DNA from: Anaerolineales bacterium
GTDB lineage: Bacteria > Chloroflexota > Anaerolineae > Anaerolineales > Villigracilaceae
DNA: 49,130 nucleotides
Direction: 5' to 3'
NCBI GenBank assembly: GCA_016789345.1
Contig: JAEURG010000008.1
Coordinates: 1 to 49,130, forward strand
The notes under the pieces are model-generated. The model did not search any database, was not told the origin of the DNA, and saw only the letters and a list, made by a program, of their open reading frames with translations. The first letter of the stretch is position 1, and the number at the start of each line of letters is the position of its first letter. Positions 1-7,515 of the stretch are shown here, one piece after another. A program made the translations under genes and the position numbers.

Positions 1-1
1 T

Positions 2-262
2 CTTGCAGACGCAGGGTTTTCAAAAATTGAAATTACACCACACACCATTCAAACCCGCTTCCCAGACCCAAAAACTTTTGCACGCAAGATGGAAACGGCT
101 TATGGAGCAGTTATCCCTGCTTTTGTGCAAAACCCAGATGCGTTTTTAGCATTTCTAGATGCAGTTGAAAATGAAACGCATGATTTAGTTGCCCAATACA
201 CACAAGGCGAAATAATGACTTTCCCCATGATTGCAAATTTAACAATTGCGTATGCAGAATAA
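2..262 (+). CDS. C-terminal part of a methyltransferase-like protein (5' end outside window)
   Basis: An open frame runs from the first bases to a TAA at 260-262, about 86 residues, with no start inside the window. It begins LADAGFSKIEITPHT, the pattern seen at the C-terminal end of the Rossmann domain in class I SAM-dependent methyltransferases (last beta strands after motif III). The tail mentions no further motif; the SAM-binding half lies upstream of the window, so the family is inferred from this end only. The stop overlaps the start region of the next gene, so the two are probably co-transcribed. Confidence 0.55.
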   Translation, partial: LADAGFSKIEITPHTIQTRFPDPKTFARKMETAYGAVIPAFVQNPDAFLAFLDAVENETHDLVAQYTQGEIMTFPMIANLTIAYAE

Positions 263-944
263 AAACTCGATGACATCATTAAATCAATTGAGCAGGCGTG
301 AAAAGGAAGTGGTTAAACTTTTGCTAGCAGGCAAAAGCAATAAGTTAATCGCTTCGTCTCTTTATATTGCTGAAAGTACAGTTGAATTTCACCTGACAAA
401 TATTTATGCTAAGTATCAAGTAGGCTCAAGAACCGAGTTGATTTTAAAACTAGGGGAATCCAGAGTTGCAGATAATGAAGACCTTGTAGAAAATAGAGAC
501 CGACTCAATTCTATTTGGAGAAATTGGGTTCTATCTTTTAGAGAAGCCGTCTCTATCATCGGCAAGGAGTTAAAAATGAATACAGTAGTAGAAAACGAAT
601 CAAACGAAATGACATTCTTTGAATCCATTCGAGTATGTTTCACAAAATTTGCAGACTTTTCTGGAAAAGCAACACGTCCAGAATTTTGGTGGTTTATGTT
701 ATTCGTCACACTGGTTGCCTCTGCATTGGCTTATTTAAGTGAGCAGTTGGTTAACGTGTTTCTAATTGCCACTTTGTTACCTCTGCTAGCAGTAGGCGCG
801 CGCCGACTTCGTGATATTGGCAAGAGTCCTTGGTGGGAATTATTTCTCTTAGTTCCCGTAGGCGGAATTGTGATACTAGGAATCTTGTGGGCACAACCTC
901 CAGCAAATCTTTTAGCAGACGACACACCTGCGACAGCACGATAA
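252..944 (+). CDS. LuxR-type HTH fused to DUF805 membrane domain
   Basis: About 230 residues. Residues 8-65 form a LuxR/GerE helix-turn-helix (LSRREKEVVKLLLAGKSNK, then STVEFHLTNIYAKY), which binds DNA in that family. After a linker comes a DUF805 domain from about residue 120: FADFSGKATRPEFWWFML, then hydrophobic segments and the RRLRDIGKSPWWELF motif. The join gives a putative membrane-tethered transcription factor. I chose ATG 252; TTG 246 and ATG 270 are alternatives, and none has a clear ribosome site because the start overlaps the upstream stop. An internal AAGGAG at 564-569 sits 6 nt before an in-frame ATG at 576, exactly ahead of DUF805, so a separate 122-residue membrane product is possible. 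No receiver or sensor domain is visible. Confidence 0.75.
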   Translation: MQNKNSMTSLNQLSRREKEVVKLLLAGKSNKLIASSLYIAESTVEFHLTNIYAKYQVGSRTELILKLGESRVADNEDLVENRDRLNSIWRNWVLSFREAVSIIGKELKMNTVVENESNEMTFFESIRVCFTKFADFSGKATRPEFWWFMLFVTLVASALAYLSEQLVNVFLIATLLPLLAVGARRLRDIGKSPWWELFLLVPVGGIVILGILWAQPPANLLADDTPATAR

Positions 945-951
945 TGTAAAC

Positions 952-989
952 TAGGCTTCCGAAGTGTTTTGCAAAACTTCGGAAGCCTA
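952..989. terminator. Long hairpin between genes
   Basis: TAGGCTTCCGAAG (952-964) pairs perfectly with CTTCGGAAGCCTA (977-989) around a 12-nt loop. There is no run of T on either side, so it is either a weak terminator or a palindromic repeat unit. It ends 8 nt before the next start codon. Confidence 0.5.
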
Positions 990-997
990 ATGTAATT

Positions 998-1750
998 ATG
1001 AGCAACGCCCAAACCTTCTCTCAATCTTCAGACCAATACGCCAAATCCAGACCGCAATACCCTGATGAATTATTTTTATATTTAAGCCAAATTTGCAAAG
1101 AGCATCATCGCGCATGGGACTGTGCCACAGGCAATGGTCAAGCCGCAGTTTCATTGACCAACTATTTCTTAAGTGTCGAAGCGACAGACATCAGCGCAGA
1201 ACAAATCACACATGCTATTCAGCATCCAAAAATAAAATATAGTGTTTCGCCTGCTGAGCAAACTTCTTTTGAAAATGAATCATTTGATTTGGTTACAGTT
1301 GCAGTTGCTATTCATTGGTTTGACCAAGTAAAATTTTTTCAGGAAGTGAATCGTGTTTTGAAGCCAAATGGAATTTTAGCCATTTGGAGTTATGGGCTTT
1401 TTGAAATTGAACCCAAAATTTACAAAATCATTTTGGAAGAACTTCTGCAACCTATTGATAAATTTTGGGCAGAAGGCAATCGTCAAGTGATGAACGGTTA
1501 TCGTGACATCATCATGCCGTTTGAAGAAATTCAAAACCCGCCAAAGTTTGAGATGAAAATTGAATGGCGTTTGAATCAGTTATTAGATTATTTACGAACT
1601 TGGTCAGCAGTAAAAAGATATATTGTCGAAATTAAAAATGACCCGATTGAAATATTAGAATCGAAATTGAAAATGATTTGGGGAGAATCAGCAAAAGCCA
1701 AAACGGTGAAAATGCCACTGTTTTTTAGAGCAAGCCGAAAGTCAGCATGA
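998..1750 (+). CDS. Class I SAM-dependent methyltransferase
   Basis: 250 residues, the usual length for a methyltransferase type 11 family protein. Motif I is WDCATGNGQAAVSL (residues about 40-53), the acidic strand-2 end is EATDIS, and the motif III/post region is FDLVTVAVAIHWFDQVKFF followed by EVNRVLKPNGILAIW. The HWF after strand 4 and the overall shape resemble the trans-aconitate methyltransferase-like/YafE-like group, which act on small molecules, but the substrate cannot be read from sequence. ATG 998 follows the hairpin 952-989 by 8 nt and lacks a clear Shine-Dalgarno, so translation may depend on structure. It follows another methyltransferase-like gene fragment after the HTH gene. 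Confidence 0.85.
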   Translation: MSNAQTFSQSSDQYAKSRPQYPDELFLYLSQICKEHHRAWDCATGNGQAAVSLTNYFLSVEATDISAEQITHAIQHPKIKYSVSPAEQTSFENESFDLVTVAVAIHWFDQVKFFQEVNRVLKPNGILAIWSYGLFEIEPKIYKIILEELLQPIDKFWAEGNRQVMNGYRDIIMPFEEIQNPPKFEMKIEWRLNQLLDYLRTWSAVKRYIVEIKNDPIEILESKLKMIWGESAKAKTVKMPLFFRASRKSA

Positions 1751-1869
1751 AGCGTAATTAGTAATCATTAATCAGGGAGGTCATCATTAGCATGTATAAT
1801 GAAAATCAGAGTTAAATTAAACTCTCTTGCCGTTTCCATTTTAATTAACAATCAAAAGGAGCATTTTCG

Positions 1870-2955
1870 ATGAATCGACAAGATATTCGTTTACTGCAAC
1901 AAATCAAAGGCTATCCATGTGTCACCATCACGTTGCCAACACATCGCACATCGCCTGAAAATCGTCAAGACCCCATTCGAGTTAAAAACTTAATTGATGA
2001 AACGATTGCACGTTTATTGAAAGAATTTAGCAAGCGTGAAATCACACCGCTGGTCAATCAACTTGAAAAATTAGTTGAGGTTATTGATTATCGTTATATG
2101 TTAGATGGCTTGGCTTTGTTCGTCAATCGTGATTTTGCGCGGGCAGTTCAGTTACCTTTTACTTTAAGAGAACGCGTAAGCATTGACGAAAATTTTTTAA
2201 CACGCGACCTTGTGTTTGCAATGAATCGCACGCCACGTTATTGGGTATTGGCTTTGAGCGAAAAGCCGACTCGTTTGTTTGAAGCCACGCGCGATGATTT
2301 GATTGAAATTCAAGAAGGCGGCTTTCCGATTACACATGAAGGACCTGGTGGCGAACAACCTTTGCCCGGTGGCTTTGGTGTGCAAAAATCCGCCTATCGT
2401 GATGAATATCATCGCAAATTTTTTCGTCAAATTGACAGCGCCTTGAAACCATTTCTCGCGTCTGATTCGTTGCCGCTTGCAGTTGTGGGCGTTGACCGTT
2501 TTCTTTCGTTTTACAATGAAGTGACCGATTTCAAAAATTCGATTTGGGCTACTGTACAAGGAAGCCATGATAAAACATCGCCTCACGACTTGGGGAAACT
2601 TGTGTGGGGCGCGATGAAATCTTCTTTTGCCAAACAGCGTGAGCAAGTGTTGCTTGATTTAGATAAAGCCGTTGGAGAAAGAAAATTCGCTTCGACCATC
2701 GGTGAAGTGTGGCGACTTGCAAACGAAGGGCGAGGTCAGCTTTTGTTAGTAGAAGAAGATTTTCACTATCCTGCCCGCGTGGATGAAACAGGTACAACCA
2801 TCACACCTGCCGATGATACATCCGCACCTGATGTGATAGATGATGCCGTAGATGAAATCATTGAAACAGTATTAGATAAGCAAGGGCAAGTTGTGTTTGT
2901 AGAAAATGGTCAATTAGACAAACATCAACGCATTGCGCTTATTTTGCGATATTAA
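1870..2955 (+). CDS. baeRF family protein (bacterial archaeo-eukaryotic release factor-like), probably baeRF3
   Basis: 361 residues without signal peptide or membrane segment, so cytosolic. The layout matches bacterial relatives of archaeo-eukaryotic release factor 1: an N-terminal domain opening with ITLPTHRTSPENRQDPIRVKN, a middle segment VVGVDRFLSFYNEV, then GSHDKTSPHDLGKLVW, and a C-terminal domain with EVWRLANEGRGQLLLVEEDF and the ending DEIIETVLDKQGQVVFVEN. The family is thought to act at the ribosome, but few members have been tested. A strong ribosome site AAAAGGAG (1854-1861) lies 8 nt before ATG 1870. The gene stands alone: the 119-nt gap before it contains a TATAAT at 1795-1800 that could be its own -10 box, with no good -35. 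Confidence 0.75.
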   Translation: MNRQDIRLLQQIKGYPCVTITLPTHRTSPENRQDPIRVKNLIDETIARLLKEFSKREITPLVNQLEKLVEVIDYRYMLDGLALFVNRDFARAVQLPFTLRERVSIDENFLTRDLVFAMNRTPRYWVLALSEKPTRLFEATRDDLIEIQEGGFPITHEGPGGEQPLPGGFGVQKSAYRDEYHRKFFRQIDSALKPFLASDSLPLAVVGVDRFLSFYNEVTDFKNSIWATVQGSHDKTSPHDLGKLVWGAMKSSFAKQREQVLLDLDKAVGERKFASTIGEVWRLANEGRGQLLLVEEDFHYPARVDETGTTITPADDTSAPDVIDDAVDEIIETVLDKQGQVVFVENGQLDKHQRIALILRY

Positions 2956-2983
2956 ATGATAGGGTTTGTTTCGGAAGGTTCAC

Positions 2984-3187
2984 ACAATCTCAATTTATAT
3001 TATGCCAAGGCGAAACAACAAATTCAATAGGATTATTCAACTTCAAGAAAGTAGAGCCAGAATTTTTAGATGAGATAAATCAATTGATGAAAAAGGTTTT
3101 GAGCGTTTGATGAAAGAAGAATATTCGTAATTTCTCAAAACAACAATCTCAATTTACATTATGCCAAGGCGAAACAACAAATTCAAT
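2984..3187. repeat. 45-bp direct repeat pair (2984-3028 and 3143-3187)
   Basis: Two copies of a 45-bp stretch, running from ACAATCTCAATTTA to ACAACAAATTCAAT, lie 159 bp apart and differ at one base; weaker similarity continues about 20 bp further. The second copy is the 3' end of the minus-strand gene that stops at 3149. The first copy is therefore a leftover end of a related gene or the mark of a recombination event. The spacer contains a short plus-strand open stretch (VEPEFLDEINQLMKK) that looks like the tail of a lost gene. Confidence 0.7.
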
Positions 3188-3946
3188 GGCATTATTTAAT
3201 TTCAGAACATAAACAGGTTCAGGCTCTACGAATTGAGCCCAAAACGTTCCATCTTTAATAACAACGTCTTTGTTATTTATAAGGCTTTGCTTGGTATCGG
3301 CAAGACCAGCATTATAAAATGTACGGTCGCAAACGCCATTCATCCAATAAATATAGTCATTAGCAGAAACCCACTCGGCAGATGAATGAACCGATTGTAA
3401 ATTTTCAGGAAGCGTAATCGTCGAAACAAAAGCATCTTCGCCTTCGCCAATTTGCGTATGAATCACATTGCCCTCACGTTTGTGGATAACCGTTGATGAT
3501 TTGGTAATAATATCAACAGGGTCCATTGAACCAACCGAAGACCTAGCATCAACAATCATATAACGAGGCGTGTTGCTTGAATCCTTAACAAAAATAGACC
3601 ACTCCGCACGCACACCTTTCACCAAACCTGATACTCGATAGGCGTTGAGCGCTAGAAAGTAAGAGGGTTCATCTGTACCCAAACACTTAATCGGGCTTAT
3701 TGAAAAACTGGAAGAGATGCCAAGTTTTTGTAACAACGTATCAACTTCAGATGATTTGATTCGATACACCCAATAAATAGAAGGAGGGTCATTTTCAACT
3801 GTGAACTGCACAAGTGGCTGGTCTTTTCCGAAGGCAATTTTCAACCCAGAAAAAATTGTCATTTGAGAGTATATAAATCTTTTTATGATGTTTCTTCCTA
3901 GCCGCCCAAGCCTAGAAAGGTTTTTTGTTAACACAGGGTTTTCCAT
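3149..3946 (-). CDS. Protein of unknown function, divergent from the carotenoid oxygenase operon
   Basis: 265 residues. I do not recognise the family with confidence. The start ATG 3946 is preferred over the upstream TTG 3961 because GTGGAG sits 7 nt before it. The N-terminus is basic (LTKNLSRLGRLGRNIIKRF) without a clear signal peptide. The middle holds beta-rich text such as YFLALNAYRVSGLVKGVRAE, then PRYMIVDARSS and SMDPVDIITKSSTVIHKREG. The ordering loosely recalls acetoacetate decarboxylase-fold proteins, but I see no diagnostic active-site lysine, so this is a guess. It is transcribed away from the NTF2-like/SDR/oxygenase operon across a 184-bp gap, which suggests shared control. Its last 39 coding bases are duplicated at 2984-3028. 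Confidence 0.6.
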   Translation of the reverse strand: MENPVLTKNLSRLGRLGRNIIKRFIYSQMTIFSGLKIAFGKDQPLVQFTVENDPPSIYWVYRIKSSEVDTLLQKLGISSSFSISPIKCLGTDEPSYFLALNAYRVSGLVKGVRAEWSIFVKDSSNTPRYMIVDARSSVGSMDPVDIITKSSTVIHKREGNVIHTQIGEGEDAFVSTITLPENLQSVHSSAEWVSANDYIYWMNGVCDRTFYNAGLADTKQSLINNKDVVIKDGTFWAQFVEPEPVYVLKLNNAIEFVVSPWHNVN

Positions 3947-4041
3947 TAATGAACTCCACAATTAGAATTAATCCTTATTAAGAATATAGTAAACTTGTAG
4001 GTATTATTACACAATAATTCGGTATTAGATACGCTTCTTTC

Positions 4042-4069
4042 TTGACCTAAGATTAATTCTATGTAAAAT
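4042..4069 (+). promoter_or_regulatory. Predicted sigma-70-type promoter of the oxygenase operon
   Basis: TTGACC (4042-4047) and TAAAAT (4064-4069) are separated by 16 bp and lie about 60 bp before ATG 4131. Both boxes match the vegetative consensus at five of six positions. Confidence 0.5.
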
Positions 4070-4130
4070 AGCATCTTTTTACTGATAGTTTGTTATTAAG
4101 AAAATCCCGATATATCTTCAAAAGGAATAT

Positions 4131-4571
4131 ATGAGCATAGAACCATTAACTACCAATGATATTCTGAGGCTTTGGTCTAAAACCTATAACCGCGAGGGCA
4201 AACCTGATTGGTCACATATTTTCCCTTACTACCATGATGATATTATTTTTCAAGATAGCATTCAAAGAGTAGAAGGCAAAGATAATTTCATTGCATTATG
4301 CCAGCGACTGACGGATAGATGCGAACAACTACAAATGGATATTACATCCATTGCACAAAACGAAAAAGAGATTTTCATGGAATGGAAAATGACCATGATT
4401 TTCAAAAAATTCCCCAGCACGCCGATGTACGGATGCACAAAACTTACCTTTGGCGAAGATAATCGTATCATCAAACAGCGAGATTATTATGACCTATGGG
4501 GTGATATCTTCAATGAAATCCCTTGGTTTCATCGTCCATACAGAAAATTCATGCACAAATATTTTGGATAG
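4131..4571 (+). CDS. NTF2-like / SnoaL-like protein
   Basis: 146 residues, typical for the cone-shaped NTF2-like fold. Visible features are an N-terminal helix (TNDILRLWSKTYN), the strand YYHDDIIFQDSIQRVEGKDNF that is characteristic of SnoaL-like proteins, and C-terminal strands EIFMEWKMTMIF and RIIKQRDYYDLWGDIF. Members act as small polyketide or steroid isomerases, hydrolases, or as non-catalytic binding partners, so the chemistry is open. AAAGGA (4121-4126) gives a ribosome site 4 nt before ATG 4131. It is the first gene of a three-gene operon; only 12 nt separate it from the dehydrogenase, pointing to a joint pathway on a hydrophobic small molecule. Confidence 0.75.
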   Translation: MSIEPLTTNDILRLWSKTYNREGKPDWSHIFPYYHDDIIFQDSIQRVEGKDNFIALCQRLTDRCEQLQMDITSIAQNEKEIFMEWKMTMIFKKFPSTPMYGCTKLTFGEDNRIIKQRDYYDLWGDIFNEIPWFHRPYRKFMHKYFG

Positions 4572-4583
4572 GCGGATGAACTA

Positions 4584-5498
4584 TTGAAACTTCCTGAAGA
4601 ACTTCAATTTATTGAAAACGCCAGAAAACCTCAAAAAACTACCACTGCCAGATTAGATGGTCAGGTGTGTGTAATTACTGGCGCAACCTCAGGCGTGGGA
4701 TATGAATCCGCAAAGCGAATTGCACAAGCAGGTGCCCATTTAGTTTTGGTATGCCGAAATATTGAAAAAGCAAATATTGTTAAATCTGAAATTACAAATC
4801 TTTTTAACACCAAAGTTGATCTTATTCAAGCAGATTTTTCAAATCTGAATTATGTTCGAAATGCCGCAAATCAAATTCTTAATCAATACCCTGCTGTAAA
4901 AATATTAATCAACAATGCGGGTTTACATTTAACCACTCGCAAATTAACAGCCGATGGATTTGAAATTGTATTTTGTGTCAATCACCTTGCATCATTTTTA
5001 TTTACACGTTTACTGCTCGACCGAATGATTAACTCTGCACCTGCTCGTATTATCCAAGTAAATTCTGAAGGACATCGTTTTGGCGGATTAAAATTAGATG
5101 ACCTTGATTGGGCAAAACGTAGATACAGAGGTTTACAGGGTTATGGCGCGGCAAAAACTGCTCAGTTACTTACAGTTTGGGAATTAGCAGATAAGTTACA
5201 TGGAAGTAATGTCACAATCAATGCCGTACACCCTGGCGAAGTTGCTACAAACATTGGCATGAACAATGGATTTTTATATCGCTTCTATCAAAAATATTTG
5301 TTGTTTCCGTTATTAAAAGACCCAAAAATATCTGGTGAAGCACTTTATTATTTTTCCGCCGCTCCAGAATTAAGCAATGTAAGTGGAAAATTTTTTAACA
5401 TGACCCACGAAGAAAAACCAGCCGCTCACGCACTGGATAGGGAAGTAGGAAAAAAAGTTTGGGATATCAGCGAGAAATTAACTGGACTAACAACTTAA
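4584..5498 (+). CDS. Short-chain dehydrogenase/reductase, retinol dehydrogenase-like
   Basis: 304 residues. The Rossmann cofactor motif is TGATSGVG (residues 32-39), the structural motif NNAG is at 110-113, and the catalytic set is Ser161 and Tyr187-xxx-Lys191 (YGAAK). The stretch QVNSEGHRFGG and the AVHPGEVATNIGMN loop are typical of the human RDH11-14/WWOX-like branch, which oxidises or reduces retinoids and lipid aldehydes using NADP. The sequence starts at TTG 4584; no in-frame ATG lies close by, and the ribosome site is poor. Its placement directly before a carotenoid oxygenase homolog makes an apocarotenal or retinal-type substrate plausible, but that is inference. Confidence 0.88.
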   Translation: MKLPEELQFIENARKPQKTTTARLDGQVCVITGATSGVGYESAKRIAQAGAHLVLVCRNIEKANIVKSEITNLFNTKVDLIQADFSNLNYVRNAANQILNQYPAVKILINNAGLHLTTRKLTADGFEIVFCVNHLASFLFTRLLLDRMINSAPARIIQVNSEGHRFGGLKLDDLDWAKRRYRGLQGYGAAKTAQLLTVWELADKLHGSNVTINAVHPGEVATNIGMNNGFLYRFYQKYLLFPLLKDPKISGEALYYFSAAPELSNVSGKFFNMTHEEKPAAHALDREVGKKVWDISEKLTGLTT

Positions 5499-5506
5499 AA
5501 TAAAAA

Positions 5507-7456
5507 ATGAGCAAACAACAAACTCCCGCGTTTGTTTTCAAATATATTTACCCAAGATTTCGCTACATATTAGGGTTGGCTCGTAGACTCCATCATTTTT
5601 TTACCACGCTATGGATTTCTTTTCATAAGCGACCGACTTCTTCGCCTGTTATCCCAGATAACTATACAGTTCATAACACATCAACATTTGATTCTGAAAT
5701 AACGCTTCATTGCCTGACTGGGAAACTGCCAGCTGACCTTGAAGGTTCGTTATTTATCTGCCAATGCCTCGGCTCGCCAGAAGCATTCATGGTTGGTGAT
5801 ACGAATCTCATCCGCATAGATTTTGATGGCAATCAAGCAAGTCTTACGAATCGTTTTTTGTGGACACCTGTTGCATTAGCCCGTCAAAATCTTAAAAATA
5901 CATGTCATCGCTTTGACTTTTTTGGATTCATGTATCTATCTCCTGGATTAGGTATGTTTTCTTATGCAGAAGGTTTGTATTTACTTCCCGATGGGCGACT
6001 AGCCGTAACCAGTGACATTGACCGTCCATGGATTATTGATAAATATAGTTTGAAAGCGACAACACCTGTTGGAAGAAGAGATGAATGGCTTCCGATGTTA
6101 TCTGCCAATGCAGGTGAAGTGATGGGGAGTCTTTTTGCTGGTTATAACAATTCTCATGTTTTATACACCGACCATCAGACAAATGAAGTTTTCATGGTCA
6201 ATTACCAACTAGCAGAAGGGAATGGAAGCGAACATCTAGTTAAGTTAATGCGTTGGGATGGATATCATGATTTTGAAAAATGGATTGTGGTAGATAGCGA
6301 TGGTGTTGAAATCGAAATCAAACAAAGTGTGCATGAATTAGTTTTTACACGCGATTATATTTTGTTGGCTGATACTGCATTTGTAGCGGGAACTGAAATG
6401 TTTACGCCGTGGAAGAATGCAAAATTGCCCTTTGAAAAAACGGTTGTGTATATTATTGACCGCCGAGATTTAATTTCAGGTAAGAAAACTGTAGTATCAA
6501 ATAAAATAATCGTAGATAAACCTTGTATTCATTTAATTGCAGAATATGAAAACCCCGATGAAAAAATCACAGTGTATATGCTTCATATGCCTGCTACAAA
6601 TACGGCTGAAACAATACGCAGATATGATCGTGATTTGAATGGAAATCTTTTTCCGAAACATTTGATTGGATATGGCACATTGCCAGTATTTGATTTAAGT
6701 AGCATTGGCAAACATGTGATTGATGTATCGCAACTTAAGGTGCAATCGAAATATATTTCTGAAATGCCGTATTGTTGGGGTCCGTATGTTTATACTTATA
6801 TGCAACGGCAAATAAAACCGTATCACGGACAAGATTTATTTATTATGTTCAAAGGTTTTTCAAAAGATTTGTTGCCACAACGTATCTTCAATGCTTATAA
6901 AAATATAAATGCTCGCCAAGTGCCACTTGAAGAAATGATAGAGGGTGGGGGGATTCAACATAATAATTCGATATGCCGAATCACGACAAAAGATTTTGAA
7001 ATTGCAGATGCTTATGTTTTTCCAGATAGAGTTTTGATTTATACCATCGCAACACTTGACTCGAAAAATGAAAATGCTTCAGGCTACCTCATTGCTGGTG
7101 TTGTGACTGATGATGTTTCTGGCAAAAAATCATCTGGGCATGAGTATTGGATATTTGATGCTTCTAACTTGGCAAAAGGACCCATTTGCAAATTAGGTCA
7201 CGAGTTATTAAATAACTCAACGCTTTTTCATGCGATTTATATTCCGAAACATATTGAAGAAAAATTAAATCAAAAAGAAATTTCGTATCACATTCCGATT
7301 CGAGAAGATTACCCAAAAGAAGAGCTTGAAAAATGGGATAAGAGTGTTTTGGAATGCTTTGAAGAGGTGATATACCCGCTTTTTGACGATTCAGATTCAG
7401 TTGCTACAAAACGAGCAAAAGAAATAGCCAGTCAATTAGCAAAACAAAGGTTTTGA
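5507..7456 (+). CDS. Carotenoid oxygenase (RPE65/CCD family) protein
   Basis: 649 residues, longer than the usual 450-550 of bacterial members. The family is a seven-bladed propeller with a non-haem iron held by four histidines. Three are clear by context: His276 in QSVHELVFT, His342 in CIHLIAEYENPD and His575 in STLFHAIYIP; the first is probably His223 in LYTDHQTNEVF (His218 is an alternative). The opening GKLPADLEGSLFICQ matches the family's L-P-xx-L-x-G start, but the usual RNGP is replaced by FICQCLG. An extra N-terminal stretch (residues 1-50) is basic and hydrophobic, perhaps for membrane contact. The iron ligands suggest activity; whether it cleaves or isomerises cannot be told. It starts 8 nt after the dehydrogenase stop. 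Confidence 0.85.
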   Translation: MSKQQTPAFVFKYIYPRFRYILGLARRLHHFFTTLWISFHKRPTSSPVIPDNYTVHNTSTFDSEITLHCLTGKLPADLEGSLFICQCLGSPEAFMVGDTNLIRIDFDGNQASLTNRFLWTPVALARQNLKNTCHRFDFFGFMYLSPGLGMFSYAEGLYLLPDGRLAVTSDIDRPWIIDKYSLKATTPVGRRDEWLPMLSANAGEVMGSLFAGYNNSHVLYTDHQTNEVFMVNYQLAEGNGSEHLVKLMRWDGYHDFEKWIVVDSDGVEIEIKQSVHELVFTRDYILLADTAFVAGTEMFTPWKNAKLPFEKTVVYIIDRRDLISGKKTVVSNKIIVDKPCIHLIAEYENPDEKITVYMLHMPATNTAETIRRYDRDLNGNLFPKHLIGYGTLPVFDLSSIGKHVIDVSQLKVQSKYISEMPYCWGPYVYTYMQRQIKPYHGQDLFIMFKGFSKDLLPQRIFNAYKNINARQVPLEEMIEGGGIQHNNSICRITTKDFEIADAYVFPDRVLIYTIATLDSKNENASGYLIAGVVTDDVSGKKSSGHEYWIFDASNLAKGPICKLGHELLNNSTLFHAIYIPKHIEEKLNQKEISYHIPIREDYPKEELEKWDKSVLECFEEVIYPLFDDSDSVATKRAKEIASQLAKQRF

Positions 7457-7459
7457 AAA

Positions 7460-7505
7460 AAACATGACATGTCTCTGAGAAATCCTGATAAGACATGCCA
7501 TGTTT
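7460..7505. repeat. Palindromic repeat, left copy beside the C11 peptidase gene
   Basis: AAACATGACATGTC (7460-7473) pairs with GACATGCCATGTTT (7492-7505) with one mismatch around an 18-nt loop. The same 16-bp arm AAACATGACATGTCTC recurs at 8765. It lies in the convergent gap between the oxygenase and peptidase genes and could also stop transcription. Confidence 0.7.
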
Positions 7506-7515
7506 ATTGGTTTAA

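Noticed and set aside
2940-3130. Small plus-strand gene ending VEPEFLDEINQLMKK
   Set aside because: No start codon with a ribosome site. The stretch lies between two copies of a direct repeat and looks like a remnant.
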